Assembly (NCBI GenBank): GCA_964035575.1
Contig: OZ037909.1
Location: 62,001-126,000 of the forward strand
From: Rhynchopus sp. YZ270_cl-10
Taxonomy: Eukaryota > Euglenozoa > Diplonemea > Diplonemida > Diplonemidae
Reading direction: 5' to 3'
DNA: 64,000 nucleotides
A program made the translations under genes and the position numbers. A model generated the notes under the pieces. That model saw nothing but the letters and a program-made list of their open reading frames with translations. It was not told where the DNA came from and made no database searches. Below, in pieces: positions 10,202 to 20,400 of the stretch. The first letter of the stretch is position 1. Each line of letters opens with the position of its first letter.

Positions 10202-12109
10202 CTAAAAATGCTTCACACTCCTTGGCCGCTCCTTCATCTGCAGGTCCCAGTTCTCCCGCAGGCTTGCTGCCACTGCGAGCTTCTTCATACTCCGTTCGTT
10301 GTCCTTTTGCACCTCCCAGGCCTCTGCTGCTTTGCACTGTTTGTTCTCCTTGAGATCGCCTGTCACCTTGGCTACATCTGCTTTCTGTTTGCGCTGTGCG
10401 GACATTGACCTGTTGTACCGTGCAATCTCTTGCGCCGCCGCACGGGTATCACGTGCACGCCTCGTGTCATCAGGAAAGTGCAAGAAGCCTGCACCCTTCC
10501 CGCCCCCTTGCGTCTGCACCACCGCACCCTTCTGCACCACCTGAGGCACCGTCTGTGTGTGCATTGCTTCCGTCCTGATGTCTTCAAAGGTCTGCGAGGC
10601 TTGCGACACAGGCGACGCGACTGCAGAAGACGCAGGGTAGGAAGGCGACCGCACACCACCGGGCATGGCCACGCCGTTCAAAGGCACACCCTGAGAGCTG
10701 GCACCAGGCGACACGACGTCGTTCTTTATCTGCACTGCCCCTCCCCTGCCCGCATGCGTCGCTACATGGTTCGCCTTTGGACTGATCTTGCGCACCTCCA
10801 CCTTCGGACTCCCCTCAAACAACGCACCCTCCTGGATCACCTCCATGTCCATGCTTTCCATATCCCCCGACCGCATCGACGCCACAATGTCCCCCGCAGC
10901 AACCCGCTCCTCTGCTGCCTGCTCCCAGGCGACTGCACGGCGGTCCTCCACCGGGCGTTTTGCCGCAAGCAGCTTCTGCCGTCTCTTTGCTGCAGCGCTG
11001 GACGGTTTTTTTAGTGCCTGGAGTGCGAGGGAAGGGTCCTTGGAGGGTGGGAGGTGGGTCGGGCCTTGGCGCCGCCGGACGTCCGCCTCGGCTATCTGCA
11101 GGAAGGTGTTGCCCGAGGCAGCAGAGGCGCAGAAGGCGGAGCGCGGGGTGGAGCTGCCGGAGCGGGTCCCTGGACGCTGCTGTGCGTGTTGTGCGTTGAC
11201 TCCTCCTCCTCCGCCCCGCCCCACTGACGCAGACCGCGACCTAGGTACTGAGGAGGCGCGAGGAGCCGAGGACGCCTGCCTCGAGGAAGCGACGCTGACA
11301 GACGCATGCCGTGCAGTGCTGCGCACGCTCGAGGCGACCTCCACATTGCTCCGCTGCTGCCGCCACCCGGGGCTGAACAGACGGTGCCGCTCAACGTGCG
11401 TTGCATCCCTTGGTGTCATCCCTTGGCTGCTGCTCACCGAAGCGCCACTCCCACCTACATGCACCCCTGCCGCTGCCGCCATCATAAACTCATGCTTGCG
11501 TTCACGCGCCTCACGCCGATCATCAAACGCACGCAAATCCGTCAAAAATGGGTTCAAAAAAAGCGCCTCCGGCAGCCCCCTCTTCGACAGATGCACTCTA
11601 CAGAAGCCCCAGTCTAGATCATACGTTTGGCCACGGTGCAGACCTTCACCGATAGTGGTGATGATGTCGCTTAGCACACTGCGGACAACGTCCTGCTGCA
11701 TTTGAAGCTCCTCTGCAACAGGGGTGGTGGTGAGGGTGACCATGGGACACTGTGTCGGTGTGGGGGTGTCCTTGCTGAGTGCGTACCGCTCTTCGAAACG
11801 CGTATCAAGGCGGAAGGTGGGTGTACTACTGCCAAACGCCATGCCGTCACGTGCAGCGGCACCACCACGTGGCTGGCCAGGGGACATACCATAGGCAAGC
11901 CTGAACACACACCACGCTTGCCCCCTGCACGTCACCGCCACCCCACGCCCCCCTGCCAGCAGCACCTCAATGTAGTGGCTCAGTGCGTTCCACACGTCGA
12001 CCACCTCCTGTACACGTGACGGCACACCGCCACCCACACTCTGCGCAACATCGGAAATGCTATGAGACCCCTTCCTCCCCCACACTCTCTCCAAGCGCGT
12101 TACCGACAT
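10202..12109 (-). CDS. CCDC81-like HU-domain protein
   Basis: The single-exon product is 635 residues. Residues ~30-205 (EVVDVWNALSHYIEVLLAGG, then FRLDTRFEERYAL and VVRSVLSDIITTIGEGLHRG) follow the layout of the paired eukaryotic HU/IHF-like domains of CCDC81: an amphipathic helix, a short beta segment with the PGF-like region altered, and a second helix-rich half ending in a beta strand. CCDC81 is a centrosome/cilium-associated vertebrate protein. The middle (about 230-530) is Ser/Arg/Pro-rich and probably disordered. The C-terminus (about 545-625) is a charged, likely coiled-coil segment (DDTRRARDTRAAAQEIARYN). A basal-body or centriolar role is inferred from the family. The ATG at 12109 follows a long C-rich tract on the coding strand. 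Confidence 0.8.
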   Translation of the reverse strand: MSVTRLERVWGRKGSHSISDVAQSVGGGVPSRVQEVVDVWNALSHYIEVLLAGGRGVAVTCRGQAWCVFRLAYGMSPGQPRGGAAARDGMAFGSSTPTFRLDTRFEERYALSKDTPTPTQCPMVTLTTTPVAEELQMQQDVVRSVLSDIITTIGEGLHRGQTYDLDWGFCRVHLSKRGLPEALFLNPFLTDLRAFDDRREARERKHEFMMAAAAGVHVGGSGASVSSSQGMTPRDATHVERHRLFSPGWRQQRSNVEVASSVRSTARHASVSVASSRQASSAPRASSVPRSRSASVGRGGGGGVNAQHAQQRPGTRSGSSTPRSAFCASAASGNTFLQIAEADVRRRQGPTHLPPSKDPSLALQALKKPSSAAAKRRQKLLAAKRPVEDRRAVAWEQAAEERVAAGDIVASMRSGDMESMDMEVIQEGALFEGSPKVEVRKISPKANHVATHAGRGGAVQIKNDVVSPGASSQGVPLNGVAMPGGVRSPSYPASSAVASPVSQASQTFEDIRTEAMHTQTVPQVVQKGAVVQTQGGGKGAGFLHFPDDTRRARDTRAAAQEIARYNRSMSAQRKQKADVAKVTGDLKENKQCKAAEAWEVQKDNERSMKKLAVAASLRENWDLQMKERPRSVKHF

Positions 12110-12189
12110 ATTTTATGGGAGGGAATGGGGGGGGAGGGGGAGGGAGGACTACGAGGGGTGACGGGGATATTGCGTGCAGGGAGAGAGGT

Positions 12190-12343
12190 GTTGCGGTTGT
12201 TGTGGAATGATCACCTTAAGATAGCGGTCATCACACTGCGCGACATCCCTGTTGGCGAGGAGTTGTGCATCAGTTACATTGACGCAGACACCACCACAGG
12301 ACGACTCAACGGAAAGACGGCAGGTGGTCCGCAACCCTTTTAA
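12190..12343 (+). pseudogene. Orphan fragment of a SET-domain gene
   Basis: Read on the plus strand, the DNA encodes DHLKIAVITLRDIPVGEELC followed by ISYIDADTTTGRLNGK, ending at a stop. DIPxGEEL-x-ISYID is the hallmark end of the SET methyltransferase domain, including the catalytic-site Tyr. The upstream part of the domain (the NHSCxPN motif) and the post-SET cysteines are absent. The frame upstream runs into the C-rich leader of the CCDC81-like gene, so no complete gene can be built here. It is best read as a broken duplicate of a gene located elsewhere, placed against the local direction of transcription. An exon of an unseen plus-strand gene is less likely. Confidence 0.65.
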
Positions 12344-12731
12344 GAGTAGGGTTTTGATACAGACATTTGGCTCACTGCTGGGGGTTTTATTCCTCCTTTT
12401 CCCGATAGATTTGAAATAAAGGGGATTGGGAGGGTCTTTGCAGCATGAATCACCAAATTGGCAAACACAGGGTTGTGCACTGAAAAAAAGAGGGGGTGTT
12501 TGATAAAAAAAATCGTCAGTGTTAGGATGTAGGGGAGAGGAGAGAAGAGGGAGAGAGAAAAAAAAGATGACTTTTTTTTTGAAAAATGTGCAAAAAAAAA
12601 ATCTGTTTTTCTTGTTTCCTCCAATGACAATGCTCTCTCCCCCACGGCCACCTTCGAAGTCTTCTTGGCGTAGAAGGACTTCTTAAAAACTGACAAAATC
12701 AAAAAAAAAAGGAAGAAAAAAAAAAAACTGA

Positions 12732-12793
12732 AAGGTGAACGTGCCTCTTCGTGCACTTCTAAAATGAAAAACCCCACAGTCGATGTGGGGTTT
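12732..12793 (-). repeat. Family A stem-loop next to a perfect terminator-like hairpin
   Basis: The first element pairs AAGGTGAACGTGC with GTGCACTTC around CTCTTC. Just beyond it, AAACCCCACA (12,769-12,778) and TGTGGGGTTT (12,784-12,793) form a perfect 10-bp stem with a five-base loop. The two hairpins lie in tandem on the transcribed strand and could act in RNA 3'-end formation. That role is inferred from structure only. Confidence 0.6.
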
Positions 12794-13792
12794 ATTGAAC
12801 AAAAAAAAAACTTTTCGAAAAGGAACAAAAAAAATGTGGTAAGGTGATGTTCAGTCACATTACAACAGCCTCACAAAAGGGGGTGTGCAATCTCTGTTTT
12901 TGCATTATCTTTTCGGGGGGTACCTGGCTAATATTCTTTATTCTTTTGTGGGGGATTCAAAAAAAATTATGTACTTAGAGGGCACTAATGTCTTGCTCTT
13001 CATCCCCCATGGTTGCGCTCCTTGGGTTCATTATTAAATCATAAAAAGAGAGTTACAGAGTGGCAAAGAAAGTTGCCACGTATTGATGTATTGGCGGGTC
13101 ACAATATAAGAGAGAAAAACTTGAAGTGGATTCAAGGGGTGGGAATGTGTGGACCTGTAGCGTGGTACAGCACATCTTTTCACCATTTGTGGGATCACAC
13201 ATTGTAAAAATACCTGGAGAAAAAAAAAACGAAAGAAAAAGAAGGAAAAAAAGAGGGGGAAATAGGAGCCGTCAACTGTGCGCCAGTGCTGAATACTATT
13301 TTTTTTTCAAAAAAAAAAAAAAACAAAAAAAAAAAACCAATTTTGGAGAGAATGCGAAAGAAATAAAAAGTGAAAATTGATACAACGTGGAGACATCTCT
13401 GGGATGTGGACACGTGGAAAAGAGAAAAAAAAGGAGGGCGTATGCGAAACTGCTGTTTACCTCAGTCTCGCGAAGTAGAGGGACACATGTTGTGCGTCAT
13501 GCATCACTCGATGAGTCCCTCTGTTGTGCCGAAATATTTTCGAAAAAAACGTCAGAGATTGAGGAGAGTATTAAAAGGTCCTTTTTGTGAGGGAAAATAA
13601 CAAAGAAAAATAACAAAAAATAACAAAAGAAAAATAACGAACGTAAAAAAGATGAAATGTGTTCACACAGAACACTTAGATCTTCGTAAAACATAAACTG
13701 AATGTTGATAAAAAAGAGAGACCTAAAGCATCAAAAGGGTCTCAAAGGCACCCCAAAAAAAGAGGGAAGCAAAGCAAAAGAGAAATATAGGT

Positions 13793-13830
13793 AAGAGCGA
13801 GCCTAAGCCTCACCGTTCGTAACCTTGGGG
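13793..13830 (-). repeat. Family A stem-loop
   Basis: GAGCCTAAGCCTCACCGTTC is followed by GTAACCTTGG, preserving the left arm and the outer right arm. It lies about 300 bases beyond the stop of the canopy-type gene. Confidence 0.5.
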
Positions 13831-14135
13831 GGGAACCTGACCTAAAATTATTTTGGACATCAGCAAAATGCTTTTTCCCTCAGTTCTTCAACTGTGGGAG
13901 TGTGCTTTTTTCTGGAAATTGGTCACAACGTCATTTTGATTTTTTTTTTTTTTTGATCTTGACAAAAATTCTTGAAAACGCCATCGGGGTTTCATGTACC
14001 ACCGCCAGTCTCCAAGAAAAAAAATAGCCTATGTGACAGAAATACTATCTCTCTTCAACAAAGACTGTCCACTCGAATGCCCCCACACACCCTCCCGCAC
14101 CTTCCCCACCCAGCCCCAACCCCATAAAGTGTCCC

Positions 14136-15081
14136 CTAGAGTTCTTCGTCCTTGAACCCTGCTTTGCGGGCGGCGTTCGCGATAAGCTCTTCAGGGTTGA
14201 TGTCACGCATGGGGTTTTTCTCGCCTGGGTATTCCTTGATGTCGTAGTCGGTGGGCTTCAGGGTGGGGTCCTGCTTGGGCTGCTTTTTTGGGATTTCAAG
14301 GCAGCCTGTGGTGTGAGGTGTTTTGTTTTGGGGGTAAACTGTGGGTAGGTAGGAGGACTGTCGGTTCTAAAATAAAGATACGACAAAGGTTGCCTCCCTC
14401 TCCCTTTCCCTGTTCCCTTTCCCTCTACATACCACGCGACAAAGTCTCGCAGAAGTACCGTGCATTGCTGTTGGGCTTCACCTTCTTATCGACGAAGACG
14501 TTCTCCAGGTCCTCCTCATGCTCGGCGAGGAACGACAAGCATCCGATACGCACCTTCACAGGCGGCTCCTCGAAGCTGTTGTTTGTTGTGTTGATTTTAT
14601 TTTACGAAAAAACGTCATTTTTTTATTTTTTCGCCTCACTTTTGCTGATTTCTAATGCATGACTGCCATTCACATACCCTTCCATATGCTTGAGTTCGCA
14701 CACTTCCTCCATAGCCTCTGCCATGATGCCCGCTTGGGTCAGCGCCTTGTCGTGTTTGAGGGCTTTTGTCTGGACAATTTCGAGTCCACGCACCGCAGCC
14801 TTGCAACCCATGCAGTAGAGATCGTTAGGGGTGTCGAAGGGACGCTTGCGTTCGTCGTTTTTACGTGCCTCGGTCTCCCTGATCTTGAACGCAGTCTTGC
14901 TTGCACTGAGCGAATCCACTGAGTTCCCGCCCTCTGCCTGCTGCATGAGCCGCTCCTGTGTCTTCTTCCATTGCTCCTCCTTGCGCTTCTTGATGTTCTT
15001 CTTACGCCTTGCGCCTTCCACATCTGCTACCAGCATCAGCATCACAACACCCACAACGGCGAGACGAAGTGAACCGTGCAT
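14136..15081 (-). CDS. Canopy-family (saposin-like) ER-lumen protein, three exons
   Basis: Exons are 15081-14678, 14575-14433 and 14305-14136; the GT-AG introns are 102 and 127 nt and restore frame across both junctions. The 238-residue product has an N-terminal signal peptide (MHGSLRLAVVGVVMLMLVAD), then a basic stretch. The canopy/DUF3456 core follows, with spaced cysteines: LYCMGCKAAVRGLEIV, then EEVCELKHMEG, IGCLSFLAEHEEDLENVF and YFCETLSRGCLEIP. Canopy proteins are lumenal chaperones that help fold membrane receptors. The C-terminus ends FKDEEL, similar to KDEL-type retrieval signals, which supports ER residence. An upstream in-frame ATG exists at about 15,156, but the start at 15081 puts the signal peptide exactly at the N-terminus. 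Confidence 0.85.
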
Positions 15082-15630
15082 TGCAAAGGAAGGGAGTAAA
15101 AGAAAGAGTGTGTGTGGTGCAGGGGAGAGAGAGAGAGAGGAGAATAAAATATGCACCCTGTAGGGATGGTGTGTGGTTATGGTTTTTTAAAACAAAAATT
15201 GCTTTCGGTGTCAGTCTTTATACCAACATCAAGAGTGCGGGCACCCCCCGTGTATTTTGAAACTTATTTCCAAAAAAAGGGGGTTCGTTTTTTTAATGGA
15301 GGGTTTTTTCGGACCTCTCTCCGTGTTCGCAGTATTACGTTGTAAAATGATTCCCAGGGGGAATGGAAAGAAGATTTGAAAAATAAAGGAGCCGAAGAGC
15401 GCAAAACGCCTTGCCGGACACACCGGGCGGACGTCAGGCACAGATGTGTGGCAAAAGAAAAGGCAATAGTAGTGGTAAGATGAGACCAGCCTCTCTTCAC
15501 CTCAGAAAGGCAGTTCAGCCCTTTTTGGATGCATCCGTTTGCGTGCAGGAAAAAGGATAACACTTTTAGAGAATAAACCCATGGTTTCCCTATTCATTTC
15601 GAGGTTGAAAAAAAGAAGTGCAAACGCCCC
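15082..15630. other. Spacer, no gene seen
   Basis: A pyrimidine-rich leader lies just upstream of the canopy-type start. The remainder is mixed-composition DNA with no protein-like frame. The final ~30 bases before 15,631 are A-rich and probably untranslated 3' sequence of the A20 zinc-finger gene. Confidence 0.5.
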
Positions 15631-15975
15631 TTACTTCCTCTTCCATGTGTACATTGTGTTTGGCACGGTCGTGCCGTTGTCAAGCTTGTAGCTCCCCGGG
15701 CCTTCTCGTGTGTAGCTGCCTGATGCTGCAGGGTCGTTCTCTTGTTTTCCCATGGAGTGCTGCCGCCACGAGGTAAGTGTGTACGTCATGTCTGCAGGGT
15801 TGAATGAGCACTGTGTGTAGGAGTCCCACTCGCTGGTGCTCCCTTCCCCAGTCGTGTTCGCAGAGTACGTGAACGGCGCTGTGTCGCTAGCAAGCTTCGT
15901 CTTGTCGCAGGTCGAGCAGAACCCATCATTCCCCTCGGCAGCAAAAAACCCACATCCAGCAACACACTTTGTCAT
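15631..15975 (-). CDS. Small A20-type zinc-finger protein
   Basis: This single-exon gene encodes 114 residues. Residues 4-27 read CVAGCGFFAAEGNDGFCSTC, the A20 zinc-finger pattern C-x3-C-x11-C-x2-C, including the CGFF signature after the second Cys. A20 fingers bind zinc and often ubiquitin. The rest is a small beta-rich segment ending TMYTWKRK, with Trp and Tyr residues but no second finger. The AN1 finger that often accompanies A20 in plant and animal stress proteins is absent. The ATG at 15975 is used because it places the finger at the N-terminus; the open frame upstream of it (to 16,083) is Pro-rich and looks like leader sequence. Confidence 0.8.
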   Translation of the reverse strand: MTKCVAGCGFFAAEGNDGFCSTCDKTKLASDTAPFTYSANTTGEGSTSEWDSYTQCSFNPADMTYTLTSWRQHSMGKQENDPAASGSYTREGPGSYKLDNGTTVPNTMYTWKRK

Positions 15976-17222
15976 AGCAAAGGAGATGGGAGGGGGGGTG
16001 TGCTGTAGGGTGGGGGGCAGTTTGAGGGGAAAGGTGAAGTATTGTTCCAGATGAGTCACTGCATTGGCTATGGTCACCAACATAGATCACCATCAGAGAC
16101 ACAAAAAAACACCACTCGACCTGGTCATGCGCTCGTGCGTATTGCGGGCGTTTGCGGAGAGGGCGCACACCGCCTTGGCGGTGAAGTTGAAGTTAAAGAC
16201 GATGTGAAGGGTGTCTACAAAACTGACCAAGTTGATCCAGAGGGATTACAATGTGATGAGGAAATTCACCCTCGCGCTTAGCGTAAAAATCAACTGAACA
16301 TGCAGCCGAGTAGTGGATTGTCATGAGACTGATGGATTCCGTTGGCATGTGGCCTCGGGATTTGGTATGGACTGTAGTTCCGCCATGATTCGGTACATTC
16401 TTTGTTGTTTTGTTAAACGACGAAAAATACGACGCCTTCTCTACGGAGGAAAGGGCAGCAAATAGGAGTTCTGGACAGTGTGTGGAAAAATTGAACGGGG
16501 TGGTGCCAAATACCGATAGCGACGTGAGGGAGAGAAAAAGAAAAAATCATCTTTTTTTTTTGAACCAAATCTCCCCAAAACTTTTGGGAAATGAAGAAAA
16601 AAAGCGCAGGAGAGAACTAAGCTGAATTTTTAGGTTTTTTTTTGGGGAGGTGCGCGTTTGAGGGGCATTTCATTCCCCCCAAAACCCATCCTGCCTGCGA
16701 AAGAAATCTGGCTGGTTTTTGTTAGAACAGCTTCTGGGAGTGGAGGGTATCACACTGTCTCTATGCCCCTCATACCTGAGCATAAGACATGCTCACAGCA
16801 CTTTCTCTATTGAAAAAAAAACTCGGAGAAAAACAAGAGTTTTCGCCGAAAAAGGTTTGTGTCCATTATGGGGCACCTCAACAAAGCGTAAAGAGTTGGA
16901 CCTAAAGCGTAGGCAAAATGAATGGCACAAAAGATAGAAAACATTTGTCGACTCCAAGAACATAAGTAGACGTACACCTCAACGTGAGGGTACCCCAAGG
17001 AGGGAATGGCTAGGGTGGGTAAGATGACCTGCGCCAAACAAAAGAGTTGAAGGATGAATGCCTCGTACACATCTTTCAACGTTTAAAGGAAAGCTTTGGA
17101 AGAGTTCTCGTGGACAACATCTCGAAGAAGCCTTGAAGTGTTCATTGTTCCGCAAACGAAAGCGCCGTGCATTTGTGGCAGAACACAGACCCTGCAGAGG
17201 AAAAGGCCGTACACAGGGTGCC
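15976..17222. other. Spacer with a possible plus-strand coding remnant
   Basis: At about 16,115-16,281 the plus strand has an open stretch with gene-like codon use (GHALVRIAGVCGEGAHRLGG, acidic after that). It has no clear start and matches no family I know, so it is not called as a gene. A family A hairpin lies at 17,052-17,078, about 150 bases past the stop of the helical-repeat gene. The minus strand downstream of that stop stays open in another frame to 17,083, which could matter if the last intron uses a different acceptor. Confidence 0.5.
17052..17078 (-). repeat. Family A stem-loop, short form
   Basis: GGATGAATG and ACACATCTT pair around a CCTCGT loop. It sits close to the 3' end of the helical-repeat gene. 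Confidence 0.6.
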
Positions 17223-19982
17223 TCACCACCCCTTCAAGGACACACGGTGCACTGCGAGCTCTGGTATACCGTTCCTGCAGCGTGCTGGGAGCGTCTGAGA
17301 GGAGGAGGTTGGTGGGTGGGAGGGGAGGAGGGGAGGGGGGAGGTGGAAGAGGTGACAGAGCAGTGCCTGTGATGTGTAGGCATACCATCCGCAGGTTCGT
17401 CGTGTAGTCGACACGTGCCGAGCTTCTGCCTTCAGTTGCCTGCGGCAGCGCGCGTTCGGCAACCCCACTCCACAGCACCTCCTGCAGCACAGTGCACCAT
17501 GTGTGTTCTGCGTATGAGTACCGTTCGTGCGCCTGTGGGGAGAGAGTGGTGAATGAGGGACGCAAATTCGCCAAATATGGCGCAAAAAAAAAAAAAAAAA
17601 ATACCTCCGGAAAATAGTTGTGGTACATACCGACGTGCAGGACAGCGCACAACGCATCTCTGCGACAGGGAAGCTTGCTGACCCAAAGTAGCTCGCAACC
17701 GCGCCTGTCACGTATGTGTACAGAAGCGATGCAGCGACGGTGGGCATTATAGACGCACTGCCACTGCCCTCAACACCACCTGCACCACCACCATCGCCAC
17801 CACTCACCTCTGCTGGGGCACCTGTCAGAAAGCTCTCGCAGGTGCGCACCGCTGCCGCCACCGGCACAAGAAGCTCCATGATACGCTCCGGCGAGGTGTG
17901 CGCATCGACCCCCACACCCGCAGCACCCTCACCGACACACCGCACACTCGACACACTCCCTAGACCCACATTCTTGGTTCGTGAAAACACACTTCTGAAG
18001 GCATACAGCGCAACCGCAACAGACGCACTGTGCACCCCTTCTGAGAGCATCCAGTGCACCGCCGGGAGCACACGGCTGAGCTCGTACTGCATATCGGTGC
18101 CATACGTGGCACGGAACTGCCGCATACACAGCACCGTGTAGGACACCACTGCCAGCGCTGCGCCCTGCGTCAGGAAGTCACCCTCCGTCGACCTGCCAAG
18201 CAGGGTGCAGTTGTAGGCCACCTCCGACAGCAGCCGCCACTGCTGTCTGAGGTTGCCTGTCGCCGTTTCGTAGACCCGTCCGCGAGGTACACCATCCCTC
18301 CGCAAGGCACCACGCATGTGGGCAAGCCTTTCGTCACCAAGGAAGAACAACGCACCGTCCACCCGCCCGGCACATGCCTGCGCGACCTTGCGGTTCTGCG
18401 TCATCAGCGACAACACAGTCAACACCAACGTCGCGTTTGCTGTCGACACTGTGTACCCAGGCACCCCCACCTCCGCCCCCAGCTGCGGATACGACAGATA
18501 CGACAGCGGGCTGAGGTGCGCCAGCAGGGGCACGGCGCTCTCCACCGCCTCCTCCTCGACAGGCTGCGAGCTCTGTGGAGCAGGCCGAAACGAGGGGGTA
18601 TGCTGCTGTGCGACAGGGCTCGCAAGAGAGTACGCCGCAGTGCTGTACTGTGCTGCCCGCTGCTGCTCCGCTGTGGCGTTGACAGGCGTGGTCGCGTCGC
18701 TCTTCGCTACAGACTCCTCTGCAGGAACGATCAGCTCGGAGGAAAGCCGCCGCTCCGTTTTGTACGTCTGCAGCACCGCAAAGAGATGCGCCAGCAGCGT
18801 TTCGATGTGGTCGGGAAGCGCCGGCGGCGGGAGGGCGACCTTTTCCTTCTCAGCGGCCTCTTCTGTGCTTCCAAAGGAACGCCGCAACAGATCATACACG
18901 TTGTGCACATTCGCTGCCGCTGCCGGGAGCACTTCGTTGGGTATGTCCGTTTCCGCCTCTGCCTTCTCCTCCTTCTCCTCCTTTGGATTCGTTGGCGACG
19001 CTGCAGGCGACTTCACATGAGGAAGCGCACAGAGCTCTGCAATCAGGTCTTTGCAGTTGCCGCTGCTGTTTCCTAGGGCAAAGTCGTTGAGAAGATACGC
19101 AACGAAGAGAAGCGGCTGGCCCGCATCGTGCAGGGGTGAGTACGCGCGCGCTGCGTCTCTTTGCATTCTCCGTTTAATGAAGCGCGGTGCATCCGTCTGC
19201 ACTGCGGCCTTCTGTGTGAAGAATGCGAAGGTACTACTCGCAGCGCTCTGTGCCGCAGCTCGCCGTGCTTCATACCCCACAGCATCGCAGACGTGCGCCA
19301 CCACAGATCGCAACAACATAGGCACCGACGCACACCCAGCCAGAACGCTTCTCACATACGCCCCTTCCCCCAAGTGCGTCAAACACGCCACCAAAAACCC
19401 GCACGCCGCTCCTACCATCTCATAATGCACCCCCTCATCTTCCTCTTCCTCCTCCCCGTCTAAAATGATTGAAAGCGCCACGTCCACTACGTCCGCATCT
19501 TCAAGGAAGAGCCTGCCTTCGTATCGCAACGACGCAAGGAGGGTCAGCGTGTTGAGGAGGAGTGCTTTGGCGAGGCGTGGGCGGGTGAAGGATGTGGTAG
19601 GCTGCAGGAGGGTGGCGACGCAGGCTCGGTAGAAGCGGCGGAGGTGTGGGAGGAGGTGCGGGAGGGTGTCGTGGTGGCGGGAGGCAGGGAGGATGCGGGG
19701 GAGGATGTTGCTGAGGTGCCAGAGGCCGGGTTCGTTGACGGTGGTGGGAGAAGGGGAAGGGGAAGAAGGGGGAGAGGGTGAGGAGGGCGAGGAGGGTGTG
19801 GAAGGCAGAGACGTGTGTTGCACAAGAGCTGCCTCCACCCACCCCACCACCTCACCCCCCCGATCCCCCACCATCGCCCCCACCCACGCACTGTCCTCAT
19901 CTCTCCCCTCATACCCTCCCCCCTCATTAAACATCTCCCAGGAAAAGGTGTTCTCCTTTTCCTGGTTCGTCTCGGACATCAT
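17223..19982 (-). CDS. Large helical-repeat hypothetical protein, three exons
   Basis: Exons are 19982-17631, 17532-17386 and 17294-17223, with GT-AG introns of 98 and 91 nt; the spliced frame is 856 residues. After an acidic, Ser/Pro-rich start, the protein is almost entirely amphipathic helices rich in Leu and Ala (for example LAKALLLNTLTLLASLRYEG and VGAACGFLVACLTHLGEGAY), as in armadillo/HEAT-type solenoids. A Lys/Glu-rich insert (about residues 340-400) and a Gln/Ala-rich linker divide it. I cannot assign a family. The downstream end is the least certain part: the last exon gives a 23-residue tail, and an alternative acceptor would extend the protein towards 17,083. Two adjacent ATG codons (19982 and 19979) are both possible starts. 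Confidence 0.75.
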   Translation of the reverse strand: MMSETNQEKENTFSWEMFNEGGGYEGRDEDSAWVGAMVGDRGGEVVGWVEAALVQHTSLPSTPSSPSSPSPPSSPSPSPTTVNEPGLWHLSNILPRILPASRHHDTLPHLLPHLRRFYRACVATLLQPTTSFTRPRLAKALLLNTLTLLASLRYEGRLFLEDADVVDVALSIILDGEEEEEDEGVHYEMVGAACGFLVACLTHLGEGAYVRSVLAGCASVPMLLRSVVAHVCDAVGYEARRAAAQSAASSTFAFFTQKAAVQTDAPRFIKRRMQRDAARAYSPLHDAGQPLLFVAYLLNDFALGNSSGNCKDLIAELCALPHVKSPAASPTNPKEEKEEKAEAETDIPNEVLPAAAANVHNVYDLLRRSFGSTEEAAEKEKVALPPPALPDHIETLLAHLFAVLQTYKTERRLSSELIVPAEESVAKSDATTPVNATAEQQRAAQYSTAAYSLASPVAQQHTPSFRPAPQSSQPVEEEAVESAVPLLAHLSPLSYLSYPQLGAEVGVPGYTVSTANATLVLTVLSLMTQNRKVAQACAGRVDGALFFLGDERLAHMRGALRRDGVPRGRVYETATGNLRQQWRLLSEVAYNCTLLGRSTEGDFLTQGAALAVVSYTVLCMRQFRATYGTDMQYELSRVLPAVHWMLSEGVHSASVAVALYAFRSVFSRTKNVGLGSVSSVRCVGEGAAGVGVDAHTSPERIMELLVPVAAAVRTCESFLTGAPAEVSGGDGGGAGGVEGSGSASIMPTVAASLLYTYVTGAVASYFGSASFPVAEMRCALSCTSVCTTTIFRRYFFFFFLRHIWRICVPHSPLSPHRRTNGTHTQNTHGALCCRRCCGVGLPNARCRRQLKAEARHVSTTRRTCGWYAYTSQALLCHLFHLPPPLLPSHPPTSSSQTLPARCRNGIPELAVHRVSLKGW

Positions 19983-20326
19983 GGTTTGTGTCTTTGTTTG
20001 GGGGGGAAGAAGGGTGTGGGTGCTAGCTAACAAAGGTGAGGTCAGATAAGCCTCACGACGTCACCTCAAGACACAACGAATAAGAGAACTATGAGGTGGC
20101 TGAGGCACCCAAAAAGTGTTGGTACAAAAAAAAAAAAAAAAAAAACGTGCAAAACGCTTGGGAAGGGGAAGAGGGAAAGAAGAGGGGTGTACGGGGGTGT
20201 GTTTGCACTGGAGAAAAAAATGTTGGGTGACAGAGTTGGGGCATGGGGGTGGGTGAAAACGGTAAAGTTGATGCAGGGACCTCCACGACACTAACCCATG
20301 GGTGCACCAGCTCAACAAAGAGTGGC

Positions 20327-20400
20327 TTGAAATACAAAGCCCTCTCATGACTGGTGCGGATCAGTACAGTACGGAGGTCACGGCAGGTCCGCATCCATTT
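20327..20400 (-). repeat. Family B repeat, diverged
   Basis: CTTGAAATACAAAGCCCTCT followed by CATGACTGGTG matches the start of family B; the right half differs from the consensus. A weak family C match (GATGCAGGGACCTCCACGAC) lies just to the left at 20,272. Confidence 0.6.

Larger units (their letters stand above)
12344..14135. other. Spacer with hairpins
   Basis: No gene is seen. The spacer holds a family A hairpin followed at once by a perfect 10-bp hairpin (12,732-12,793), long A/T runs at 13,300-13,340, a second family A copy near 13,795, and an A-rich block with repeated AATAACAAA units (about 13,596-13,640). The last ~300 bases before 14,136 are probably 3' UTR of the canopy-type gene. 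Confidence 0.55.

Noticed and set aside
17716-19076. Long plus-strand frames opposite the helical-repeat gene
   Set aside because: They mirror a GC-rich coding region; composition is Arg/His/Cys-rich as expected for antisense.
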